Origin: an uncultured Sinobacteraceae bacterium
Lineage (GTDB): Bacteria > Pseudomonadota > Gammaproteobacteria > Steroidobacterales > Steroidobacteraceae
NCBI GenBank assembly: GCA_937902995.1
Contig: CALEKY010000160.1
Location: forward strand, 1-36,052
DNA length: 36,052 nucleotides
Reading direction: 5' to 3'
A model generated the notes under the pieces. That model saw nothing but the letters and a program-made list of their open reading frames with translations, was not told the DNA's origin and did no database searches. The stretch's first letter is position 1, and each line of letters starts with the position of its first letter. The position numbers and the translations under genes were made by a program. This document shows, piece by piece, positions 6,638 to 13,928 of the stretch.

Positions 6638-9020
6638 GTTGTGTTCCCATCTCGACGGAGGGTCGAGGCAAAGCAGTGAGACAAGTGAACAGGACGATGC
6701 CCCAAGACAGCGTGATCGCCACGAGCAACGTCAACCCGATGCTACGAATGAATGGCGTTGCGCTGAAGGCGAGCAGACCGAACGCGAGCAACGTCATGCA
6801 CGCAGACAACGTCACGCTCAGAATCGCGGTCGGGCGATTATCCAAACCATGCCGTAAGAAGATTCCGTAATCGATGCCGAGGCCGAGGACGAGCCACAAG
6901 GCGAGCATCGTAAAGAGATTGATCGGCACGCCGAACCAACCGAAGAGCCCGAGCGTCGTGACCGTCGCCAGAATCGACGGCAACAGAATGCGCGGTGCGA
7001 CGCGAATCCCGAAACGCACGGTCAGGACGACGCCGGCGACCACATAGATGAGTGCGAGCAGGCCGGACAAAGCCTTGCGATAGCTCGAGAGCACAGCCGT
7101 CGTCTCCGCGACCCGATCGATGAGCGTGACGTTCGGCATTTCTGCTGCAACTTGCTGCAACGCACCGACGTCGCGTATGCCGCCGAGCGAAACGACGGTC
7201 GCATAGCGATCGCCGACTTTGCCGAGCCAAAGATGCCGGGTTGCTTGCGACGCGGGGCTCGCCAGCCATGTCGTCGGCGCGAGCGGGCCGGACGCCGACT
7301 CGAACTCGGCACGGCGTTTGGCGATCGCATCCTGCGGGAATCCGAGCGTCGACATCGCCTGCTCGAGCAAGCCGCCGTTCGAGTACACGTATGCGCTCAA
7401 CAGCTCGTGCGTGCGTTCTTGTTTGGCACGCGAAGGCAGACTCGTGCTCACAGCCTGATAAGAGCTCAAGGCTTGCGAAGCAATCAGCCCGTCGAGCGCC
7501 TCGGCCAGTCGCTCTTCGTGCTCGAGCACCGCATCCTCGGAGTCGCCCGTCACGAGGAAGTAGCGCGTCTCGACGCTGCTGCCGAGCAATGCCCTGACCT
7601 GCTGCTCGTTTTCCAGCAACTCGGCAGGCGATTCCTGCAATGCGCGAATGTCATCTTGAATCTGCGCGCGTCCGAGGCCGGCCAGCGCAATCGCAAACAC
7701 TGCTGCTACGGCAACGCCGCGAACCGGGGTCCAACGCCAGCGGCGTAGGAACCGATCGATGACCGCCCCCAGCCGCGGTCCGAATTGCGGGGCGCGTCGA
7801 CTTGCCGGTGTGAAGATCGGGTACAAGCAGAGCACGCAACCGCAGCCGACGACGAGGCCGACCATGCAGAAGAGCGCGATCTGCTTCAAGCCGGGAAACG
7901 GCACGAATGCCAGCACGAGATAGCTGATCAGCGTCGTCGTAAGTCCCAACAAGATCGCCGGGCCGACATGGGAGACGGCCGAGATCGGCGACCAGCGGCC
8001 GGGCTCGCGGAATCGATCGGCGAAGAAATGGATCGAGTAATCGATGATGCTGCCGATCAGGCTCGAGCCGAACACCAGCGCGAGCAGGTGCACTTTGTCG
8101 AACACGAAATGCACGACGGTGAACGCCGTCATCACGGCAAGCGACAGCGTGAGCATCGCGAGCACCAACGGCCGGATCCCGCCGAACATCGTCCAGAGCA
8201 GTATCAGCACCGCAATGGTTTCCACCGTGCCGAATGTCGACACTTCCTGCGTCGCACGAGTCGTTGCCGCCGCCGCGTGCTGAATCGTTCCGGAGGCGAG
8301 AATCGAGATCGCGGCCGGCACGGCACGGCTTGCCGCCCGCGAGGCTTCTTCGATCGCAGGCATCACGCGTTCTTGCACGGCCGACGCAAACGGACTGCCG
8401 GCGGATTCGGCGAGCACGAGCACGTACGAGCCGGCTTCGGCATCGATGACGAGCACGGCGCCATCGAGGCGCGCCGTGCCGAACGAAGGAATCTGTTCGC
8501 GTAGGAAATTGTTCAGCAGCCCGAGCGGATCCTGTGCAACGCCGAGCGGCTGCATCAATCCGGCCGGCGTGAACGCCGCGCGCACGGCCTTGTTGACGAG
8601 CTCGGCACCGCGACCTTCTTCGAGAGCTCGTGCATCGGCATCGGCAAGCAAGTAGCCGCGATGCGCAAGGAACACGTCGAAACGCTCGCTGGCATTCGCA
8701 TCGAGCTCGAGCGTGACGTTGGCGAAGGCGCCCGATTCGGCCAATGCCCGCGCGAAGCTCGCGGCAGCAAGCTTTGCATCGGCAAGATCGTTCGCACCGA
8801 TCAGAAAAATTTGGCGACGCGCGAGCTTCGACGAGAACTCCTCCAATGCGTCGTCCATGGCCGCATCGCGCTGCGAGCTCGGCAGCAGCGCGAGAATGTC
8901 GGTTTCGACCTTGAGATGCGGTAAGACGCGGGCGACGAACAGCACCAGCGTCACGAGCATCAACACGCTCCAGCCGATGAAGCGTGCCCGGACAGCGGGA
9001 GGAGCCGCACTCAATTTCAT
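6630..9020 (-). CDS. MMPL/RND-family exporter of the APE cluster
   Basis: This 796-residue inner-membrane protein has the duplicated MMPL layout. One transmembrane helix lies near residues 14-34 and is followed by a large periplasmic domain beginning LPHLKVETDILALLP. A block of helices follows (TVETIAVLILLWTMFGGIRPLV and later), then a second periplasmic domain and a second helix block ending in ALPRPSVEMGTQHG. Such predicted exporters (COG4258 type) occupy the apeM position and probably lift the lipid-like pigment out of the inner membrane, with the LolA-like protein encoded upstream. It is in-operon, with a 63-base gap to the LolA-like gene. The family call is confident and the substrate inferred. 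Confidence 0.9.
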   Translation of the reverse strand: MKLSAAPPAVRARFIGWSVLMLVTLVLFVARVLPHLKVETDILALLPSSQRDAAMDDALEEFSSKLARRQIFLIGANDLADAKLAAASFARALAESGAFANVTLELDANASERFDVFLAHRGYLLADADARALEEGRGAELVNKAVRAAFTPAGLMQPLGVAQDPLGLLNNFLREQIPSFGTARLDGAVLVIDAEAGSYVLVLAESAGSPFASAVQERVMPAIEEASRAASRAVPAAISILASGTIQHAAAATTRATQEVSTFGTVETIAVLILLWTMFGGIRPLVLAMLTLSLAVMTAFTVVHFVFDKVHLLALVFGSSLIGSIIDYSIHFFADRFREPGRWSPISAVSHVGPAILLGLTTTLISYLVLAFVPFPGLKQIALFCMVGLVVGCGCVLCLYPIFTPASRRAPQFGPRLGAVIDRFLRRWRWTPVRGVAVAAVFAIALAGLGRAQIQDDIRALQESPAELLENEQQVRALLGSSVETRYFLVTGDSEDAVLEHEERLAEALDGLIASQALSSYQAVSTSLPSRAKQERTHELLSAYVYSNGGLLEQAMSTLGFPQDAIAKRRAEFESASGPLAPTTWLASPASQATRHLWLGKVGDRYATVVSLGGIRDVGALQQVAAEMPNVTLIDRVAETTAVLSSYRKALSGLLALIYVVAGVVLTVRFGIRVAPRILLPSILATVTTLGLFGWFGVPINLFTMLALWLVLGLGIDYGIFLRHGLDNRPTAILSVTLSACMTLLAFGLLAFSATPFIRSIGLTLLVAITLSWGIVLFTCLTALPRPSVEMGTQHG

Positions 9021-9083
9021 ATCGACCGCACCTTTGCGGCGGACGCGCGCGGTGCACCGGCCTTGTCGTTCATGATCGGCATA

Positions 9084-9740
9084 TCACTGCGCGAACAGCG
9101 CCCGTACGCTCGCGTCCGGCTCGGTCGCCGAGTATCGAATGTCTTGCAATTGAATGACCGTGCGGTCGCCGTGCGCGTCCGAAAGGACTACTTGTTCGAC
9201 GTCCTTGGCGCCCTTGATCGTCGCTTCTTTGAATACCGAACCGATCGTCTCCGTCCTCGGCCGCAAGCCGACGATCCAGCGTTCGCCCTGGCTCCTACCG
9301 TACAGATCGAAACTTGCGTTCAAGCTCGTCACATCGAGCGTGAACAGCGCCAAGAAAATCTCCGCGATGACGCGCACGGCCGGTTGCTCTTGTGCCGACA
9401 AGCGCAGCGTTTCGGTCCCTTCGTCGCGCTGGAGAATGCCCTCTTGCGTGAGCACGAACTCCGAATCGAAGGGCCGCTTCGTGTGCCAATGCACGCCGAG
9501 CCCGCGCACGTAAGTGAATTCGCCCTCGGACTTGAGCGGCTGCGGGATCTCGGACAAATGTTTCTCGTGAACGAACTTGCCTCGCAGCACCTGCGCTTCG
9601 GCGAGATTGCGAGCGGGCGCCGCGAGAATCGTTTCGAGAAGCGATTTGCCGGTCGTCGGATACTGGAACGGATCGACTTCGGCCCGCACGGACGACGCAA
9701 ACAGGAGCAATGCGAGTACGGCTGCAGCGAACGATCTCAT
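9084..9740 (-). CDS. LolA-like outer-membrane lipoprotein carrier protein of the APE cluster
   Basis: From ATG at 9740 the product has 218 residues, with a signal peptide MRSFAAAVLALLLFASSVRA. The mature domain fits the LolA/LppX lipid-carrier fold: a conserved start LRGKFVHEKHLSEIPQPLKS followed by GEFTYVRGLGVHWHTKRP. LolA-like proteins ferry lipidated molecules across the periplasm. In APE clusters this family sits between thioesterase and MMPL exporter (the apeL position) and probably carries the polyene lipid. The reading frame extends upstream without a better start. ATG 9740 overlaps the thioesterase stop in an ATGA, which supports it. Confidence 0.87.
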   Translation of the reverse strand: MRSFAAAVLALLLFASSVRAEVDPFQYPTTGKSLLETILAAPARNLAEAQVLRGKFVHEKHLSEIPQPLKSEGEFTYVRGLGVHWHTKRPFDSEFVLTQEGILQRDEGTETLRLSAQEQPAVRVIAEIFLALFTLDVTSLNASFDLYGRSQGERWIVGLRPRTETIGSVFKEATIKGAKDVEQVVLSDAHGDRTVIQLQDIRYSATEPDASVRALFAQ

Positions 9741-10153
9741 CGCGTAACCCCCAGCCGTTCGAACAGGATCGGCGGCGAAACCAGGCACATCTCCCCGGTT
9801 TGCATATCGACCGCGACCTGGGTCGTGGAGCCCTTCGTGAGCCGCTGCCCGGTGTCCGCATCCGTCAGCAGGTAGTCGATCAGCAGCCGGTACTCCCATT
9901 CGCGCAGCGTCGCGCGGACGATCACGCGCTGACCGAAACGCATCGGTTTGATGTAGCGGATGCGCATGTCGATGACCGGCCACATGAAACCCGATTCGCG
10001 CATCGCATCGTAGCCGTAGCCGAACCGCTCGAGCAGCGCGCAACGCGCCACTTCGAAATACTTCGCGTAATTGCCGTGCCAAACGACGCCGATCATGTCG
10101 ACGTCGTGAAACGGCACCGTGAACGGCACGTCGATCTGGAAACGATCGCTCAT
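9737..10153 (-). CDS. apeK: Acyl-CoA/ACP thioesterase, 4HBT hotdog family (ApeK-like)
   Basis: This 138-residue hotdog thioesterase carries the YbgC/4HBT signature DVDMIGVVWHGNYAKYFEVA, with Asp19 and His26 in the expected D-x-x-G-x-V-x-H-x-N-Y spacing. It would hydrolyse or transfer acyl thioesters, either by releasing the finished chain or by editing stalled ACPs; which of these is not visible from sequence. ATG at 10153 overlaps the glycosyltransferase stop as ATGA and matches the family N-terminus. Twenty-one more residues upstream are open but not conserved in character. The order thioesterase-LolA-MMPL matches APE clusters in enterobacteria. Confidence 0.88.
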   Translation of the reverse strand: MSDRFQIDVPFTVPFHDVDMIGVVWHGNYAKYFEVARCALLERFGYGYDAMRESGFMWPVIDMRIRYIKPMRFGQRVIVRATLREWEYRLLIDYLLTDADTGQRLTKGSTTQVAVDMQTGEMCLVSPPILFERLGVTR

Positions 10154-10911
10154 GCGACGGTTCTCGTCGTCAGCATGCGGGCGAACCTGCGGCCCAGGAT
10201 CAGTGGCAGGCGCCACAGCATTCCGAGCAACAAGCGCGCATGCATGAGACTGATGAACACATTGTCCCGCAGCATCCGAAAATGCGAGACGCCGTCCTTC
10301 GGATAAGTGACGTGAGTTGGAATGTTCACGATCGGCACGCCGCGCCAGCTCATGCGCACCATGATCTCGGTATCGAAATCCATCCGACGCCCGACGTAAC
10401 CATGACGCCAGACCTCACATGCGGCCTGGAGAGGATAGACGCGCAGACCGCACATGGAATCCTTGATCTCGAACGACAATGTATTGATCCAGACCCAAAC
10501 GTGAGTGATGTAACGGCCGTACAAGCGCGACAACGGCACGGTCTCGTCGTAAACGGCTTGTCCGCTCACGAGCGCATCCGGCTGGCGCCGCGCCGCTTCG
10601 AGCAATCGCGGAACGTCTTCGACACGGTGTTGCCCGTCGGCATCGATCTGAACGGCATGCGTGAATCCCGCGGCGAGCGCCGCCTCGCAACCGGTCATGA
10701 CGGCGACGCCTTTGCCCCGATTGACGGGCAAGCGATGCAGAGTGACCCAGCTGCCTTCGGTCGCGACGATACGATCGAGCGCGGCTTGCGATTCTTCATC
10801 CGAGCCGTCGTCGACGATCAAACACGGCAGACCCAACGGCCGCAACGCAGCGACGACGTCGCCGATCGCTCGACCGTGGTTGTAGTGCGGAATGACGATG
10901 CACGCTCTCAT
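10150..10911 (-). CDS. Family 2 glycosyltransferase of the APE cluster
   Basis: This 253-residue GT2 enzyme starts MRACIVIPHYNHGRAIGDVV. It has the nucleotide-sugar motif DDGS (residues 34-37), the metal-binding D90-A-D92 in DADGQH, and an acceptor-side segment PKDGVSHFRMLRDN. It ends in an amphipathic, basic tail that suggests membrane association. Enterobacterial APE clusters encode a fused glycosyltransferase-acyltransferase (ApeJ). Here only the GT half is present, and an LpxL-like acyltransferase lies apart at 15556. It may build the glycolipid anchor to which the aryl polyene is attached, an inference from APE lipid structures. ATG 10911 lies 2 bases after the dehydratase stop. Confidence 0.85.
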   Translation of the reverse strand: MRACIVIPHYNHGRAIGDVVAALRPLGLPCLIVDDGSDEESQAALDRIVATEGSWVTLHRLPVNRGKGVAVMTGCEAALAAGFTHAVQIDADGQHRVEDVPRLLEAARRQPDALVSGQAVYDETVPLSRLYGRYITHVWVWINTLSFEIKDSMCGLRVYPLQAACEVWRHGYVGRRMDFDTEIMVRMSWRGVPIVNIPTHVTYPKDGVSHFRMLRDNVFISLMHARLLLGMLWRLPLILGRRFARMLTTRTVA

Positions 10912-10913
10912 CG

Positions 10914-11261
10914 TCAATCGGCTGCGAACAGCACAGTCCCGTTGGAACAGACGCGGCCGTCGAGCTCGTAGGCGAATTCGAGCGCGCGCGTACCGTCCGC
11001 GTAATCGAGCCGCAATGCGACAGTCGCGCCGGGCAGGATGACGCGCGTGAATTTCACGCCGGTAAGCGCCCGAAAGCGCCCAGCGACCGGTATGTGAGCG
11101 CGTCCGAGCTCGATAGCCCAACTGATCTGCACGACACCCGGCAAGAGCGGACAGCCGGGAAAATGTCCGTTGAAATAGCTCAGGTCGGCAGGAACCTCGA
11201 GCGCAAGCCTCGCTCCGCGCGCAGTGCGGTCGATGGCACGAATCTTCGGTAGGACGATCAC
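10914..11261 (-). CDS. apeI: 3-hydroxyacyl-ACP dehydratase, FabZ/FabA-like hotdog (ApeI-like, copy 1)
   Basis: A protein of about 115 residues with the hallmark GHFPGCPLLPGVVQ near residue 32. This is the catalytic-His segment of FabA/FabZ dehydratases. It would dehydrate 3-hydroxyacyl-ACP to the trans-2-enoyl form, giving each double bond of the polyene, in complex with an ApeP-type partner (4343 here). No ATG is available. GTG at 11261 and TTG at 11267 are both possible; I take GTG as the commoner start. A 33-codon ORF fills the space before it and ends 2 bases ahead of the GTG. A second ApeI-like gene lies at 15227. Confidence 0.88.
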   Translation of the reverse strand: MIVLPKIRAIDRTARGARLALEVPADLSYFNGHFPGCPLLPGVVQISWAIELGRAHIPVAGRFRALTGVKFTRVILPGATVALRLDYADGTRALEFAYELDGRVCSNGTVLFAAD

Positions 11262-11263
11262 GG

Positions 11264-11365
11264 TCAATCGACGCGGAGCCGGATCAAGCTCGCTTTCTCC
11301 TCGGTCCGGAGGAGATTGCGGGAGACGATGCGTTGCTGCGTTTCGAGGCGGTACCCCGCGTTCAT
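11264..11365 (-). CDS. Possible 33-codon ORF between ACP and dehydratase genes
   Basis: An ATG at 11365, seven bases after the ACP stop, opens a frame reading MNAGYRLETQQRIVSRNLLR and then TEEKASLIRLRVD. It stops at 11264, immediately before the dehydratase start. No clear ribosome site precedes it and I recognise no family. The tight fit could be chance or a short coupling peptide that lets ribosomes reinitiate at the GTG or TTG start of the dehydratase. Weak call. Confidence 0.2.
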   Translation of the reverse strand: MNAGYRLETQQRIVSRNLLRTEEKASLIRLRVD

Positions 11366-11372
11366 GGGCAAG

Positions 11373-11645
11373 TTATGCCGTTGGGCTCTCGGCCATGACG
11401 GACTGGATCGCCTCGATGACGTCATTGATCGTACGGACGTGCTTGAACTGCTGCGGCTGAATCTTGCGGCCGGTCAGCTCCTTCAGCTTCAAGATCAAGT
11501 CGACCGCATCGATGCTGTCGATGTCGAGATCCTCGTAGAGGTTCGCCTCCGGCACCACTTGCTCGGGCTTGACCTCGAACAGCTCGACCAAGACCTCGCG
11601 GAGGTATTCGAGGATCTCTTCTCGCGATTTGACGTTCACTGACAT
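11373..11645 (-). CDS. Acyl carrier protein of the first APE operon
   Basis: This 90-residue acidic ACP carries the phosphopantetheine site in DIDSIDAVDL, with Ser44 as the modified residue. It has the four-helix ACP pattern and ends in a flexible AESPTA tail. APE pathways use two ACPs (ApeE and ApeF in Enterobacteria and Xenorhabdus); the second is probably the gene at 12973 on the other strand. Which corresponds to which is not certain from sequence. The gene lies about 90 bases after the PlsC-like acyltransferase in the same operon. Confidence 0.92.
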   Translation of the reverse strand: MSVNVKSREEILEYLREVLVELFEVKPEQVVPEANLYEDLDIDSIDAVDLILKLKELTGRKIQPQQFKHVRTINDVIEAIQSVMAESPTA

Positions 11646-11732
11646 CGTTGGCTTTCTCTAACAAGCGCCGCCCAATTCGGCAGCGTGATTTGTCTCTAGC
11701 TCATGCCCGTCGAAACGGCTTCCGGACGGACC

Positions 11733-12578
11733 TCACGACACAGCCGGTGCGATCGGTGCCGCCGAAGCGGCGGAGTTCGCTCGCTGCTGATCCTGGTTCG
11801 AGTGCTCGCCTTCGCTGGCACCGTAATAGGCAAGCAACCATTGCGTCAGACGCCGCGCCGCACGCGTGGACGCTTCGCCTTCGCGGCGAAACCGGCTCGA
11901 GGACACGGGGTCGCCCACGGTCACCTTCATATGAAAAGGCCGCTCCGGCACCCGATACCACGGATTGCCCTTGAACAGTGTCGGCGGATCGCAGTCGATC
12001 GTCACGGGCAGGATGTCCGCGTCGGCGGCGAGCGCAATGTGCGCTGCACCGCGTTGCATGCGTATCGGCCTTCCGGGCACGGTCCGCGTCCCCTCGGGGA
12101 ACACGAGCAAGGAATGACCGCGCTGCAGAGTCGCCGCGCAGCGCTCGATCAGTTCCTCGCCCTCCGAATTCGGAATGTACGAGGCCCATATTACCGGCCA
12201 GCGCAGAAACGGATTGCGCCACAGGCCACGTTTTACGATGCAGTCGACCTCCGGGATCAACGACACGAGCATCACGACGTCGATCAATGTCGGATGATTG
12301 GCCACAATCAGCCGCCCCGGCTCGCGCAGCCGTTCCACGCCGTGCAGCTCGTACGTCATGATTCCGAGCATGCGCATCAGCTCGATGTACACCCGGAACG
12401 TGCGCTGCATGCCGCGCTGAATGCGACGACGGGCAACGTCCGCATGGAGGGTCGAAAGCCTGAGCAGCGGGAAGATCGTCAAGCTGATGAACAGTGCGCC
12501 GAGGCCGAACAGCACGAACACCAATCCCGTGGCGAATACTCGCCAAACGTGATTGATGCTGCGCCCGATTCTGCTCAT
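11733..12578 (-). CDS. 1-acyl-glycerol-3-phosphate acyltransferase family protein (PlsC-like), first gene of the operon
   Basis: This 281-residue membrane-bound acyltransferase has an N-terminal hydrophobic segment (residues 14-40), the HX4D motif NHPTLID (His95, Asp100) and the second block VFPEGTRT near residue 160. Family members transfer an acyl group to a glycerol-phosphate-like or lipid hydroxyl. APE clusters carry a related acyltransferase (the apeD position). It could acylate the lipid anchor or attach the polyene chain, which is inference. The C-terminal 25 residues are low-complexity (Ser, Asn, Gln, Ala). It is the first gene of the minus-strand operon and faces the divergent control region. 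Confidence 0.87.
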   Translation of the reverse strand: MSRIGRSINHVWRVFATGLVFVLFGLGALFISLTIFPLLRLSTLHADVARRRIQRGMQRTFRVYIELMRMLGIMTYELHGVERLREPGRLIVANHPTLIDVVMLVSLIPEVDCIVKRGLWRNPFLRWPVIWASYIPNSEGEELIERCAATLQRGHSLLVFPEGTRTVPGRPIRMQRGAAHIALAADADILPVTIDCDPPTLFKGNPWYRVPERPFHMKVTVGDPVSSSRFRREGEASTRAARRLTQWLLAYYGASEGEHSNQDQQRANSAASAAPIAPAVS

Positions 12579-12763
12579 TACCCCGCCCCGCCTGCCAAAG
12601 TCTTCTTGTCGCGCGCGGATCTTGAAAACACCCGCGATCGAGGCACGACGCCGACAGCTTACCGATCGGGCTGCCGTGCTCGCGTCGGGCTCGTTTGCGA
12701 AACCGTGCGACCTCGAATCGCCCGAGCCCGCGCTGGACCCCTGCTCTACGGCATACGGGGCAC

Positions 12764-12780
12764 TGTCTCGGCTTGAGACA
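12764..12780. promoter_or_regulatory. Inverted repeat TGTCTC-N5-GAGACA, candidate operator
   Basis: TGTCTC at 12764-12769 and GAGACA at 12775-12780 form a perfect 6-bp dyad with a 5-base spacer (GGCTT). It lies about 26 bases from the centre of the next palindrome, close to the spacing of two and a half helical turns. A regulator site is an inference. Confidence 0.35.
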
Positions 12781-12791
12781 AAACCTGGATC

Positions 12792-12805
12792 GACGCAAAT
12801 GCGTC
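12792..12805. promoter_or_regulatory. Perfect 14-bp palindrome GACGCAAATGCGTC, candidate operator
   Basis: GACGCA-AA-TGCGTC is a perfect dyad. It is also flanked by the outer arms ACCT (left) and AGGT (right). Its place in the divergent region suggests a dimeric regulator binding site. No regulator gene is visible in the pigment locus itself. Confidence 0.4.
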
Positions 12806-12972
12806 AGGTCCGTCGCGACTTCTCAGCCTCAACGTAGTATAGACTTTCGGTTCGCATCGGGGAGAGCCGGTCGGCACTCCTACACGGGTCAGAAAACGAC
12901 GGCGAGCGAGCTCAAGCAGACCGCGGCTGATCCGTCTCAGCGGCATTGGCTGATTTCGGAGTTTCAAAAAGC

Positions 12973-13254
12973 ATGTCCGGACAGACGGCGGAAGAATCGC
13001 TTATGGCAAAGCGCCTCGTCGAAGCGCTCGCCCTGGATCACATCGCACCGGAGGCGATTGCACCCACGGCGCCCTTGTTCGGCAGCTCGGACGACGGGAT
13101 CGGTCTCGATTCGATCGACGCGCTCGAGATCGCGCTCATGATTCAACAGCACTACGGCGTGGAGCTGCGCTCGGAAGACCCCAACACCAAGGCCGCCTTT
13201 GCATCGCTGCGTTCGCTGACGCAGCACGTGTTGGAACGGCAAGCTGCGCATTAG
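12973..13254 (+). CDS. Acyl carrier protein of the second APE operon
   Basis: This is a 93-residue ACP with the attachment site GLDSIDALEI (Ser47). I took ATG at 12973, which follows TCGGAG by 11 bases; a TTG at 12946 would add nine residues and ATG at 13003 would shorten it. The core TAPLFGSSDDGIGLDSIDAL resembles the second ACP of APE clusters rather than housekeeping AcpP, which has DSLD. As first gene of the plus-strand operon, directly before the membrane protein and ligase genes, it probably corresponds to the ACP that receives or carries the aryl starter. The next gene starts 80 bases later. Confidence 0.88.
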   Translation: MSGQTAEESLMAKRLVEALALDHIAPEAIAPTAPLFGSSDDGIGLDSIDALEIALMIQQHYGVELRSEDPNTKAAFASLRSLTQHVLERQAAH

Positions 13255-13334
13255 GAACGTTCGCGCCCGTCGCGGACGAACCAGCGAAGCGCGCGGCCAG
13301 GATCGCAACCTCGCAGCGTTTTGCGCTTCGCACC

Positions 13335-13928
13335 ATGTTCTGGCTCGCGCTCGGATATCCGCTTCTGGCTCACCTGGCAGTCGTGTTCCAGGAACCGCGA
13401 CTGCAATGGGCTGCGCTCGTATGGCTGACCGCGGTCTCGCTGTGGAGTGCCTTGGTATCGCGCCGGCTATGGGCGTGGAGCGCCCTGGCGATCAGTGCGG
13501 TCGTTCTGTATGCGCTCGTATTGGCGGGCGGCGGTTTGTACGCCTTGTACGTGCCGCCGGCTGCGATTCCGGCGGCATTCTTGGTCGTATTCGCCCGATC
13601 GCTGCGACCTGGCGAGACGCCATTGATCCATCGATTCGCCGAGGCGATACGGGGCGAGCCTCTGCCGGCCGTCCTGCAGGTTTACGCACGTCAAGTCACG
13701 CAACTGTGGTGCGGCGTGTTCGTCGCGATGTTCGTCTCCGCGGTCGCATGCGCCGCATGGGCCGATCCGCAGCTTTGGTCGATCATGACGAACTTCGTGC
13801 ACTACCTCGTGCTGGCTGCGGTGTTCGTGCTCGAATTCGCGTATCGACGTCGTCGCTTTCGCGATTTGGAAAGTTTCGGACTGCTGGAATACTTGCGCCG
13901 CCTCGCGGGCACGAACATCAGGAATTGA
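13335..13928 (+). CDS. Integral membrane protein of the APE cluster (COG4648-like)
   Basis: This 197-residue protein has about five to six hydrophobic segments (around residues 3-18, 24-40, 45-65, 72-88, 122-145, 152-168) and a basic cytoplasmic-looking tail RRRRFRDLES. Proteins of this kind occupy the slot between ACP and acyl-ACP ligase in APE clusters (the apeG position). Their activity is not established. The segment LRPGETPLIHRFAEAIRG between helices could face the cytoplasm and contact an ACP, but this is inference. The ligase ATG follows this stop directly, so expression is tightly coupled. Confidence 0.8.
   Translation: MFWLALGYPLLAHLAVVFQEPRLQWAALVWLTAVSLWSALVSRRLWAWSALAISAVVLYALVLAGGGLYALYVPPAAIPAAFLVVFARSLRPGETPLIHRFAEAIRGEPLPAVLQVYARQVTQLWCGVFVAMFVSAVACAAWADPQLWSIMTNFVHYLVLAAVFVLEFAYRRRRFRDLESFGLLEYLRRLAGTNIRN

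Larger units (their letters stand above)
12579..12972. promoter_or_regulatory. Divergent control region between the two APE operons
   Basis: These 394 bases separate divergently read operons, and no convincing gene is visible in them. They hold two palindromes (separate entries), an AT-richer stretch around 12834-12846 (TAGTATAGACTT) that could serve as a -10 element on either strand, and a Shine-Dalgarno-like TCGGAG 11 bases before the plus-strand ACP start. No well-matched -35 was found at normal spacing. Coordinated control of the two operons from here is likely on layout grounds alone. Confidence 0.6.

Noticed and set aside
7651..9057. 468-codon minus-strand frame in the MMPL region
   Set aside because: It is a second frame of the MMPL gene; the translation is Arg/Cys-rich and shows no helices or domains.
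12579..12798. Open minus-strand frame extending upstream of the PlsC-like gene
   Set aside because: It has no usable start codon, and its composition is not protein-like; the region is better read as control DNA.
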